Positions 22,871-34,966 of a stretch of 64,000 nucleotides of DNA are shown piece by piece. Positions within the stretch are counted from its first letter, which is position 1. Each line of letters opens with the position of its first letter. The DNA is taken from contig JAUCBN010000034.1 in the NCBI GenBank assembly GCA_035048815.1, positions 9,836,737 to 9,900,736 on the forward strand. Reading direction: 5' to 3'. Made by a program: the position numbers and the translations under genes. The stretch is from Abelmoschus esculentus (Eukaryota; Streptophyta; Magnoliopsida; Malvales; Malvaceae). The notes beneath the pieces were generated by a model, which worked only from the letters and a program-made list of their open reading frames with translations, did no database searches and was not told where the DNA came from.

Positions 22871-25800
22871 TTGTACTAATACCTTGTAAAAATTCTACCC
22901 ATCATTCTTGTCTCAATTTAAATACCTAAATGATGTTCAAAGTCCATAAAATTTTACAAACAAGTTTATGATACATAAATCTAAGTGTGGGCATTTTTTT
23001 AGGGTATTTAAATCCATATACTATAATTTCCAATCTTATAGGTTATTTTCACTAATTTAGTAAAATTATAGCATGCCCATTTTAACTTAAAAGACCACAC
23101 ACAAAATTTAAACATATTACACAACAATTTAGGGTTAATCATGTTTAGATCTTATACCGCTATTCTTGGAGTTAAAAAAAAAGTAAAATTTACTTTACAT
23201 TGACTTTGTGTAACTTGTAAAAAATATCTCATATCTCGATCCTCGATTCTTTTAACTAGAAATATATGAAAGTGAGATACATCATGCTTATATAGTCTAA
23301 TGATATAGTCAATAATAATAAAAAAAATAATGTTATGAATGTCGACAATGTCAATAACGATATTCAATAAAAATGCATCTTAACAATATACACTTTATTA
23401 ATGAAATCAATACTTTAACTCTAAGATAGATATATGATAGTGGATACTGTGAATTCTCAACCTACGTTGCCAAGTCAATATCGATAACAATGATAATATC
23501 AATATTTCTAATAATTCAATGGCAATATTCAGTGATTAATATAGTCTTATTTCAATGATTCAATGAAACCAACATTGTTGAGAAAAAGATGGCTTTTCCC
23601 GGATGAAATGGTTGTTGCTATCTGCTCCAATAACGAATCATTGGTTTAACTGAATAACTAAATAAAATAGATAGACCTTTTTCTTCGTCTCAGGTCGATG
23701 GATCTTCTCAACTGAAATTGAAACCGATGATAATATAAGAATTCAATGAAACCAAAGAGGGAAAACCATCATATTTTTAATTCCATGGACAAAAGTACAA
23801 TGTGTTTCTCCGGTTGTAGCTTTTGCACACAAGTTCTTAAAACAAGAAAAACAAATGAATCCATGGTTTGTTTTTGAAAAATCCAAAACAAAACACGACA
23901 ATAGACAAGTTCACAGAAAAGGGGAAAAATAAAGTTGTCCACATCAAACATAGGGTTGACAAGTTGCAGTTCCTCTTTAATTAATTTCCATTAACATACA
24001 ATATAAAAACCTGGTTTGTTATTGGTTCAAACTGATTCATTTTTCAGACATAATTAACATATATTTGTAAATTTCAAATAGAGCTCATGCTCGTAACTCT
24101 ACGTAGGATCAACCGACCAACCAATAAGCTTCTAATTTAATCGTAAATTTCGTCAAAATAACAAAAAAGGATCATTATAGTATGTGTTTACATATATAAA
24201 TTAACAATCAACTAGATCGAAACCACTAGGGTTTCTGGTTTACAAGGTTGGTGGGAAGATAATGAGAACACTTTCATTGACAAAAATCGAGTTTTTAACA
24301 ACTTATGTCCATATTTATATAAAAATCGATCTCGAATTTGTATAAAATAACGATGAACTATTTAAATTAAATTAACTAATTATGGAATATTTATTTTTTA
24401 GGTATAAAATCAAAAAATACCGTTAATATTTGATAGAATAGTCACTTTCACCCTTAACGTTTTATTTTAGGTCAAAATAGTTCCTATGCACCTAAAATTG
24501 TTATTCAACTAACAATAAATGGCCTAAAATGATGTGATAAACTTATATAATAGTACAGACTGATATGACATTATCATATAAACAAATATGTTGATTTGAA
24601 AAAAATATTACCCCAGTTAAAAAATAATTTTATAAAATTATATAAAATACAAAATAATTTTTTTTTGTTGACTTATCAATCTGTCAAGTTATTTCAAATT
24701 ATTTATTATCTGTTTTTTAATAATTTTCATTTATAAGAAGATATTTTAATCCGAAATAAAACGTTGAATTATTTTTTACTTCGTATTTTTTAATAAGAGA
24801 TTCCCTCATGTGACTGCTTGAAACCTCTCTAGATATCCCATTAACATTAACATAAGATTTGCTGTAATTATCATCAAATTAATTGTATTTTTGTACTGAT
24901 ATTTTCCTAAGTCGACGTGTATCAAGTTTAGCCTTCTGTTCACAAAATCCGACACATCAGATCCATGTGTAGGTTCACGTGACTAAACAAGACATCACAT
25001 GTCTTTTTATTTCAATTTAAAAACTAAAATACCCATTTTAAAAGATCACGGATTGTGAATAAAATCTACTTCGAAATCTCTGATTAATCAGAAATAAGTG
25101 AAGCACTAACAGTTTAACCCTATCCATAACATTACTTAGAGTTAGAGGTTGACCAAAACATGCTTTAAAATATCAACATATGTAGTGGAAATGAATGCAT
25201 GTATACGATAATATTTATATCATGTAATCGTGGATGTCTGGTTAGTATATTATTAATCTAGGGTTTGACAAAATGGAAATGAATATAAAAATGGGTAGAC
25301 CCAGATAGATATGAAAGAGCTTATTTTGTTTGTTACTAATGATAAGTTGTATCCCCCACATTCACGTTGTGTTCTTGCATTTTGGCACCATTTCGTGCGA
25401 AAGAAAATCCAAGGTTTCGAGTTTATGATTTTGTTTTTGCAAATGATTGAAGTTTGTTTCGATGGGTCTTTCTTGACATAAACAGGTTTCTTGCATCAGC
25501 CTCTGATATTTCTTTCTCACTTTGGGGGTCTTAAAAATAGGTTTGAGGGGTGGGTCCAGGGATGGATCGAGTAAATTATTCGGGTTCGGGTCAGTTAAAG
25601 TTCAGTTTAAGTGAGTTTAATTCGGGTTCGGCTCGAGATCTTAACAAGCTGATCTAAATTCAATTTAAAAAGCTTGTGAACATGTTAGAATTGGATATAT
25701 TTATTAAAAGTAATTTCTTTAGTAAAAGAAAAATAATAAAAAAATTAAAAAAATCCATTAAAAATAAATCAAGCATAATGTGTTTGTATTGTAAGAATAT

Positions 25801-26870
25801 TTTTTTGTTATTTGAATTAATATACTTTTAGGATAATCTTTTTCAGTTTTTCGATATTGAATTTTGTTTCGGTGTTGGTTATGAAAGAGTTTTTTTAACG
25901 AGACCCATCTTTTATAAAAAAATATAGTAAAATTGTTTATTTCGAGTCGAGCTCGACGAACTTCGAGTCCAAACCAAACCCAATATAAATAGTGAGCTGA
26001 GTCAAACTAGACTCAAACTAGATTATTATCACCCTTCCTTGCACCCATAAAAATTCAAAAATACCATGTAGTTTAGATATTTCTTTAATATTTTTTATAT
26101 TAGACATTTAACCCAATATCATGTGTTTGTCCCTTTCTTTTGCCCTTAAATATTATTAGTTTCCCTGGAATCCATGAGAGTGACTTAGGGTTGGTCATAT
26201 GGTCCTAAAAGTCAACACCATGCTAACCCAAAACGACCCATTTGTGGCATCAAATGTGGGGCTGTGTGTGGTTGGGGTAGTGCCAAAAGCTGGTTCAAAA
26301 GTATTACACTTGTGACTCTCGTGCTGCGCTTTACACAAACATAAATATTGTTTTGTTTTTGTCATTTTGTACTCCATTCGTTGCATGGGTTAGAGAGCCA
26401 TGTCACCTTAGTCAATATTTTATGTCTATGATAAGCTTGTACCATGGAAATTAAAAAATATTTAATTATTTTAATGTGTTTTTTATTTAACAAATTATTT
26501 TATGCTTCTGGGGTCATTCCCATCTTGATGCTCTCTACACCCATATCCTAGGTTTGGGAGAGAAAGTTCTTCAAGGTCTTTTACATAAGTTAATAAATTT
26601 ATGGAAATATTAAACATAAATATGATACATGTATTAAATACGATACGGTTTATTATTTTAATATAATCTTTTGGGATTATGATTTGTCTATTAAAATCGT
26701 ATAAATTTCAAATTTGAATAATTTAATTTTATAATTTCGTCTCAAATTAATCCATCTATCGGTACAACTTCATTTATGATCAGATTGACACAAAACTAAC
26801 CAGCAAGAAATTAGTTGTTGGATGTGTTTATTATTTGTTATTTATATAATAATGCTTCAACGGCTATTTA
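22871..26870. other. 4 kb of AT-rich intergenic DNA
   Basis: No coding gene is supported; short frames at 23152-23367, 23769-23951 and 26195-26386 have no recognisable domain. At 25560-25640 and 25940-26010, CGGGTTCGG/TCGAGTCGAGCTCG phrases in opposite senses suggest a decayed inverted-repeat DNA transposon, with a similar phrase at 43755-43830. Confidence 0.4.
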
Positions 26871-26871
26871 A

Positions 26872-26904
<33 letters not shown>
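26872..26904. repeat. (AAT)n microsatellite
   Basis: Eleven uninterrupted AAT units. Confidence 0.95.
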
Positions 26905-26905
<1 letters not shown>

Positions 26906-27619
26906 TTTCAATGGTGGTTTTGAGATACTATGTGCATATTCCGATATAGCCCCAACGTGCAACGCAAGTGGCTGCTACCTAGCTGCCCAGGCCTAAGCCG
27001 ATGGCTCAAAATCTAGAATTTAGAGATGATATCATAATTTGGAGTTAAAAAAATAAAAATTTAAAAATAAAAGATAAATTTAAAATAAATTAATTTTTAA
27101 AATAATTTGTATATATAAAAAAATTGGGGTTAGAGCAATTACCCCTTAATAGTTATCATTACTAGGGTTTTTTGTCTAATTAGATTTCTTTAAGTGTTTT
27201 TTAATATAAATGATATAGATTATTATTTTCTTACATATTTACACGAAAAATTATTAAATAAATTTAACTTACCATGTCATTTATGGTCTTATCTAATAAT
27301 AATTTTTTATCTTATTTTTTAAGGTAAATCTTCGCCTCTTTTCTTTTTTTCAAGGTGACTCTTTACTATTTTCTATATGTTAACAAGGAAAAAGAATGTC
27401 GAATTTATTAATGAAAAAACTTTAATATACATGTTTTTTAAACTTTAGTTTATACAAGTATTTTAATTTTGAAAGTCATGTTTTAAAGTTTGAGTTTAGA
27501 TTTTAAAGTTTAAAATTTAAAGTTATTTTTTAGAATTTAGTGTATAAGGTTGATATAATGAAAAATTATTTAGTTTTATAGATGTTTTTTAAATTCTTGG
27601 ATGAGTATTAATGAGTTAG

Positions 27620-28735
27620 TGTAACACCCTAGACCCAGTGTCACATTGGGCCTTCGGCCCAAAACTTATAATTCAAAATTTTGGCTTCAAACCCACTTAA
27701 AATCGATCCAAGCCCAATCAAAACCATAACAATCCATTGATTTTAAATCCAAATTGTAACATAACCCAAGTAGTACAAAATAGGTGAAGCTCCATTTAAT
27801 ACAAATCATAAAAACATTCGACTCGATCAAGTTTAAATAAGAATTATAAATTACAATATAGGCTTGACAAGTACTAGCCCATTACATCAATAACTTATAC
27901 TCTGACACAAAGTTGATGTTGAAATCCCAATCTTGATGGTGCTCTTCCGGTTTCAACTTCTCCTAACCTACGGACGAAAACACATTTCGAAACGTTGAGC
28001 TATAGAAGCTCAGTGGGTACACCGCCACTCGACCAACATCATATATATCATGAATAAAGTAAAGCAATACATGTAATATCATGCATGATATGATAGCTCT
28101 ACCATAATAGCCTAAACACATGACATAAATAAATGTATATTATCGCACACAGCATATACATGTCAACTTAAAAGCAAAACCACAAGGTAGTGAGGCCCAT
28201 GTCCACACAACATCGGGATCCTACACTACAAGTGAGGTCCTCGTCCACACAACATCGGGATCCTACACTTGGGGATTGAGGCCCGCGTCCATACAACATC
28301 GGGATCCTCTAAATCCCATGCTAGGAATATTACATCGAGCATCTTTGAATGAGGCCCGCGTCTAAACAACATTAAGATCCTCTATTCGGAATAGTCTTCA
28401 ATTCATCACCTAGAATATTACATCGGATGGCCTTATTTGTGTTGTAACACTATTTTGGGTATTCGAGTTCCCATGACACAAGGACTCAACCACACAAGAT
28501 GATCCACCTAATATCTTCACCCCAAACAGTACCATGATCAAACCAAAGGCCAAGCCTCAAATATATTTCATTATATCAAAGTCATTATCATAAATTCTAA
28601 GTTTTAACATCATTTTATAGCTTAATTAACCCATAGGAAACCATTACATAAATTATGAAACACCCAAACTCAACCTTTAAAAACTTGGGCACATTATTCA
28701 GGGATTTCGATACACTTAAGTAGTATTTTATTAAA
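27620..28735 (-). repeat. Tekay/Del-like LTR fragment
   Basis: The left end is TGTAACACCCTAGACCC. GAGCTATAGAAGCTCAGTGG near 28005 and a tandem block at 28190-28390 (GTCCACACAACATCGGGATCCT, about four copies 35-80 bp apart) are typical of this LTR type read on its minus strand. No matching right end is present; it fades out before the mobile-domain pseudogene. Confidence 0.6.
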
Positions 28736-28905
28736 CTATAATTTATATATATTTAATTTCTTTAAACATGTCCATTTTTTTCTATATATTTTATTAAATT
28801 ATAATTTAATTACAGTAGTATTGTTATTTAATATATTTATTGATATAATTTTGATATTTAAATTGGCGTTTGTTTCTATGTTTTGGTATTTTGCAGACTT
28901 ATTCT

Positions 28906-30153
28906 AAAATGACATTTGGTGAAGGTGAAGTTTTATTGTATCGTGATCCTGAACATATTTCCTCTCATATTAATGATGAGAAAGTAAGTTATTTAAATAA
29001 AATTATGTCATCATTTTTAATTTTATATTAATTTATTATATAATTATTGTAATATAGGGTGAAGAGCATATGATCCGCCATCGAGTATTAAAAATTAAAG
29101 AGCCTTTAGAGCACATAATTTATTACTTACAAATTGCGGGTTTTTACAATGCTTCATTTCTTCGCAGGTTTAAGATTATTCCTGGATTGGTTACTAGATT
29201 GCTCGAAAGATGGTGACCTGAAACCCACACATTTCATTTTCCTTGCGGAGAATGCACAATAAATTTAGAAAATGTCGCAATACAGTTAGGTGTACAAATA
29301 AATGGTATCTCATTGGTTAGAGACAACTGTAATGTATTTGAGTTTTGCAGGCAATATCTTGGTAAAATTCCTCCAAAGGAATGTTTAAGCGGTTTACGTC
29401 TTAAGATTTCATGGTTGCAAAATGAATTTTTCATAATAGAGACCTCGACGCAATAAGAACTTATGTATGCAGCTCGAGCATATATACTTCAACTCATTGG
29501 TGGGATATTGATGTCAGATACATCTGGTAATCTAATTCACACAAAATATCTACTGATGTTGGCTGATTTGAGCACAACTATGGAATATAGTTAGGGCTCT
29601 GCAATATTATCGTTTTTATACCATGAAATGTGAAATGCATCAATTATTATTGGTAAGAAAATGATATCAGATATGGGTGGATGTCTGGTTTTATTATAGT
29701 CTTGGGATTGGTATAGATTGGCTTATCTAACTCCTATTGTAGAAACACCAATTGACATTCAATTTCCGCTTGCTGGAAGGTAAAAATAGATTTATAATAA
29801 TTATTATTTACCATATATATGTAATATCTATTTATGTACAATGAGTTCAATATTTTTGTAGATGGAGACATAAATTAAATAATGCAGGGCTTGTTCACAA
29901 TAATGTTCGAGACATAAGACTGAAGATTGAAACAATCAGAAAAACTGAGGTATTTGTTTTTATATTTTAAAATAATTTGATTTATTTATTAATATATAAT
30001 GTAATTTGTTATTAATAAATGAAGTCAAATTTATTTAGTACAGTTTATTTGGCTACCATACGATATTCCATCCGTAAGGGCTTGTATACCTCAATTTGTG
30101 CAACACTGTAGATCATTTTGGGGTGCAGTTGTACCTCTAATCCTTCTCGCCTC
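28906..30153 (+). pseudogene. Plant mobile domain (PMD) pseudogene
   Basis: A first coding exon (about 28909-28984, MTFGEGEVLLYRDPEH) ends at AAA|GTAAGT. After an intron the frame runs from 29057 through HIIYYLQIAGFYNASFLRRF and ETHTFHFPCGECTINLENVA, which is the hallmark core of the plant mobile domain, and then LMYAARAYILQLIGG and, after another intron, QFVQHC. At least four in-frame stops interrupt it (for example after LLERW, near 29215). PMD proteins include the MAIN/MAIL group and the 'phosphatase 7 long form homolog' family, and the domain also occurs in transposons. It converges on the MULE transposase pseudogene and ends where that begins, so both may come from one composite element. 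Confidence 0.75.
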
Positions 30154-31084
30154 TTAAGTTGTACGCCGGTATTGTTTCATACTCCACAATGGTTCCTAGG
30201 ATAAATATTTTCATTGCTCGTATAAGAGCTGGTAGTTCATTATATGATTTATCCCAATCACCATACAATTACGTCATCCCCTTCTGTTTAGCCATCCAAG
30301 CCTTGTAATAAGATGGAATATATCCAAGCCGATTTTTTATGGATGTTACTAATACTGAAATCGCAATCCGAGGATCTTTCTCAACCAATAGTCGAGTGTA
30401 CGAACATATTAGATCAGAATCTAAATTTATGTGATCCTGTGATAGTGATATGTTTGAACATGTGTGTTGCTCATTAAACCTTGTTACCTCCCACATTTAA
30501 CTTCTTTGTCGAAAAGAAATTCTGATATTCCATGGACAATTACTCTTCCAATTAATACACCTAGCATAGTAGGTATGTCTATCAGACTCAGCCACACATG
30601 ATACCATATGACGTTTAATGTAGTATTCATTAACTGCAACCTGAGCATCTTTCTTCGTTTTGAATTGCGCTTTTATTTCTAATTCACCATATTGAGATGA
30701 TGAAGTAGAACTGAAGACGCGAGCTATATGTTTAGAATCTCGCATTGAAGAATAATCGACCTCATTCATGTGAGCGGGAGGTTCATAAGCTGGATAAACA
30801 GATTGCATTTGTTCAGGCTCTTGTGCAACATAACCCCAAATAGGTGGATTATTTTTCAGTCCAAGCCGAGCGACCGCAGCGAACCATACATCATCTTCTA
30901 CATGCATACCATTACCTTTACTCACCTCGGTCATAATAGTGTCAACATCATCAGCATCGAGTAAATGAATGTCATCATCTTCCGTGATCGGTACAATATT
31001 TTCTTCATCGTCACTAAAATCGACAAACGATTCGCCCCAACGACCAACTGGATCTTCAGTGTCGCAATATAGCAAGGAGCTCAT
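30154..31084 (-). pseudogene. Truncated Mutator-like (MULE) transposase, N-terminal half
   Basis: The frame opens at an ATG at 31084 (MSSLLYCDTEDPVGRW) with an acidic N-terminus. It continues to the MuDR-type domain (IKAQFKTKKDAQVAVNEYYI) and the Cys/His zinc-binding region with CINWKSNCPW and QHTCS. A TAA at 30497-30499 interrupts the same frame, which continues in register to a second stop at 30269. Homology goes on past it (LYGDWDKSYNELPALIRAM, GTIVEYETIPAY) to about 30154. The DDE catalytic domain is absent, so no transposition is possible. No terminal inverted repeats were found. Confidence 0.8.
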
Positions 31085-31410
31085 TCTATCTACCTATTAA
31101 AAAATGAGATATAATTATTATCAGTTAAATATAACTCCAATCACACATACAAAATCAAGAAAATATTGCTTATTCAATTCTATTTAAAAAAACAAGTACT
31201 TACTATTAAGATACCAAACAAATATAATTCAATAATATTTGTTCCTTCAAATCTCGTACGAAACCCCCCACAACTCCACAACTTTTACAAACTGAAAACA
31301 CCAACCTCTCAAGATCTCTAAAACTGCTCGTATAATGTCTTTCTTCACTTACAACTTCTTCTACCACTCAAACTTACATTTTATAATTGAAATATATAAA
31401 TTAAAAAAAT

Positions 31411-31782
31411 AACGCCAAGAATTCTTGGTGTTTGAAGTACATCTCTACACCAACTTTTCAGCTGGATTCCAACTGCATGCACCTTACAAACGTCTTCAAT
31501 TTTTCTATCATTGATCGTACCATCTGTATGCAATGTACCACATTTTTTCCACATTTTTCCAATATTTTTGCATGTATGGCAGAGTGTTTATACTAGGTGC
31601 TCAACGCCAAGAGCACCTGGTGTTACCCTTGAGCAAAACGCCAAGAAGACATGGCGTTATGCCTCTTCGATTAGCCGTCCGGCTTGTCCAATAAGTCAAC
31701 TTTTGGCTTCTGAGCTGCATACTGGCTTCTAAGCTGCATAATATTAAATAAAATATGGAGAACGCCATGTGCTCTTGGCGTT
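31411..31782. repeat. Four AACGCC-type hairpins
   Basis: Short palindromes with shared arms lie upstream of the MULE frame: AACGCCAAGAATTCTTGG (31411 on), AACGCCAAGAGCACCTGG (31603 on), AACGCCAAGAAGACATGG (31637 on) and AACGCCATGTGCTCTTGG (31761 on), each followed by (C/T)GTT or close to it. The loops differ while the AACGCCA/TGGCGTT arms are kept. Confidence 0.85.
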
Positions 31783-31799
31783 CTCCTCGATCCACTATT

Positions 31800-33783
31800 C
31801 ATTTTTTCGTAGTTTCCAAATTTTTGTTCGATATCCCTTATATCCTAAATTTTTTAATTAGGGTTTCATAGTTTCCAAATTTTGCCTTCTTAAGACATCC
31901 AAAACCAATTCTAAGTAAGTCAAAAATTCTTTTAAGGCACAAGCATGAAACTTATGTCTCGGGTTAACCTAAATCATGAATTTTAAAATATGGGTCATTA
32001 CACAAAGAGAAAAAAATAAGCAAATTAAAAAAAATCTCACGAGGCTAATCAGGCCCAGCTGTGAGGGGAGCACCTTGAGCGGTCGCAGGGTTTTCGATCA
32101 GCCTATGACCCTTAAATTTAATTATTTATATTTTTAATTTTATAATTTATTTAATAAATTAATTTAATAGTTAAAATTATTTTTTAGATATATAAATAAA
32201 TTTAACAATTAAAATAATGTATTTGAAATATTAAATTAATTTTTTAAAACTAATGAGATGAACTAAAATTCTATTTTTTTGTGTCATTTTTTATGTTCTA
32301 ACACTAAAAAATAAATTTTACTCCTTAATTTTAAATTCTACACCAATATCTTAAATTTTAATCTTAAACCATAATTTTAAAATCTAAACCTATTTTTTTA
32401 TTATTGGTATATAAATAGGAAACAGAAAAGGCATAAAATTTTTATTTATAATAAAAAATTATGCTTACGTTATTATAAGGGACCATTTTTAATTTTCGCT
32501 CAGAGCCCAAAAAACTTTGAGACAAACCTGAGGTTGATATGTTTGCAATTTAAACAGTACTAAGAAAAAGAAAAATTTAAGAATAAAATGATTTCTACAT
32601 ACAATTAATGTTGTTGGCTTTCTTATTATTCCATAATTGCTTAAAGCTTGCTTTTAAGTTCTCTAAGGAGTTTGTGGTTGTTACTAGCCGTTAGGGTAGA
32701 TTTGGAGTCATTGAGGACTTTATTTTCAGTAATAAATACAGTCTAACGTGTTACACAAGCTTTGAATATCATACCAATTTTAAATTAAAAAGAGTTGTTA
32801 GATATTTTTACATTGAATACCACTATATGATACATTCAAATCGATATTTTTTTTTACTTATACAAATAAATTGATATCGGTATTGAGATTGATTTTTGGA
32901 AAAATTGATGAAAAAAGAGTGTATCAATACACGAACGATCATAATTATATAAGCTTTTGATATCGGTGTGAGAAAAACTTCACCAGTACTCAAAGCCTAT
33001 TTTTGACATTTTTTACTATTTTAAAAGTATTTAAATATATCAAAAATCCATTGAAAACCTTTCAAGTATATTTTTCAAATTAATGAACTTTTAAGATAAT
33101 TTTGCAAATTAGTTTAAGTATAAAAAAATTTAATTTTAAATTATATCAAAATTAACATCTTAATAATATGTTCCTTTTATATTAACTTTTATAAAGTCAT
33201 ATCTAGGTTTAAAAGATTGATCGGTCTAAAAACTCGACTGAAACATATCGATCTTCGATTGAACCGATATTAACCTTACCCCGGAAACAACCATCCTGAA
33301 AATCAACTGAAATAATGTGGCTTATAGAACTAAATTAAAACGAACCAAACTATATCCAACCCAAACTAAACCAAATACGAATGTAATCAAAATCAAACCT
33401 AACTTAAATTAAAGTATTCAAAATTAAATTAATCTGAATAACCCGTTTATCATCTCTATTAAAATCGCTGACTTAAAGAACGATTTTAATTATATTTGAT
33501 AACTAAAATGGAACTAAAATAATTAGCGTAAAGTCAACCCTTTTTAATAATATCTTCATCGTAAGTCAATACAATATTTTAATTAATTAGATTTGATTCT
33601 CATGAATCGTGATGAGGTAGGTTTTTTTTTTGGCATTTTTTCGTTTCGTTCTGAATAAATTAATACAACCTTAATCATAAATTGCATAATTTTCTCAAAA
33701 TTAATTTTACTTAAAAGAAAGTCTACATGTATGGGAACGTTATTCAAGAAACTAATATTTTAACAAGTTTTCAAACTTCTAAA
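31800..33783. other. AT-rich intergenic DNA
   Basis: No gene is visible. At 32840-32970 there are weak TATCGGTAT/GTATCAATACAC units of the palindrome class seen elsewhere. A GC-richer patch at 32035-32110 is unassigned. Confidence 0.4.
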
Positions 33784-34966
33784 ACACTGAGTAATTTTCC
33801 TTTCTTCTTGCCTTTTATTTATGTACTCCATCAATAATTTTATATCATATGTATTCCTGATAAAATAAAAAACAATAAAGAAAATAAAGAAAAAAAAATA
33901 ATACACATGCCATAAAATTATTAGAGAGGCATATAAAGGGCATAAAAAGATAAACGAATTTTGTTTGAAAATATATAGAGGAACAAACAAAAATCGCCAC
34001 ATTTTGGTATTCATATATGTACTAGGGGTATCCATTATTCGCTTTTAACTGAATTAACTGATCGAACCGAAATTATTTCGGTTAATAAGGTTGATTAATT
34101 TTATGTAAGTTTGATTAATGGTTAATAATTTGGGGAAAATTTAGTTATCAGTTAATTAGTCGAATTAACTGAAATTATTATATATTAATTTTGATCGATA
34201 GTCGGTAATCAATTTTAGTGTTAGTTGTCGACTATCGAATCTATTATTTTCTTTGTTTTTGTTTTTAATTTTAATAAAAATCTCTGCTTTTATAACACGT
34301 TTTTTGTGTTCTTGTGATTGAGCGATCAATGTCAAATGGTGGAGATTATATTCTAGAACAAATACTACTTGTAATCACTGTTAGCTTGTTAAAAAAAAAT
34401 ACTGATTAATTTTCCTTTCTTCTTGCCTTTTTATTTATATATTTTTATATATTCCATCAATAATTTTATATCACATGTATTACTAATAAAATAAAAAGTA
34501 ATAAATAAAATATCAAAAAAAATTGATACACATGCCATAAAATTATTAGGGAGGCATAGGGCATAAAAAGATAAACAAATTTTGTTCGGAAACATATAGA
34601 GGAACAAACAAAAATCATATGTCCCTTTTTCTGTATTCATATATGTATTAGGGGTGTGCATTATTCATTTTTAATCGAATTAATTAACTGAACCGAAATT
34701 ATTTCTGTTAATAAGGTTGATTAATTTTAAGTAAGTTTGATTAACGGTTAATATTTTGGGGAAAATTCAGTTATCGGTTAATTGGATTTGAAATCAATTA
34801 ATTAGTCAAATTAACTGAAATTATTATATACCAATTTTGATCGATGGTCGATAATCAATCTTAGTATTGGTTGTCGATCACCGAACCTATTATTTTCTTT
34901 GTTTTTGATTTTAATTTTAATAAGAATCTTTGTTTCTATAGAACCTTTTTTGTGTCCTTGTGATAC
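33784..34966. repeat. Direct duplication, two ~550-bp copies
   Basis: Copy 1 (33784-34318) and copy 2 (34399-34966) share long blocks, for example ACACATGCCATAAAATTATT, AGAGGAACAAACAAAAATC and TTATTTTCTTTGTTTTTG, with small indels. They are separated by about 80 bp. Both contain the phrase GGTTAATAAGGTTGATTAAT. The two minus-strand ORFs here are one frame in two copies with no known domain, so coding is not supported. Confidence 0.85.

Noticed and set aside
31411..31782. CRISPR-like array
   Set aside because: This is plant nuclear DNA; spacing is irregular (34-192 bp) and the repeats are hairpins with changing loops.
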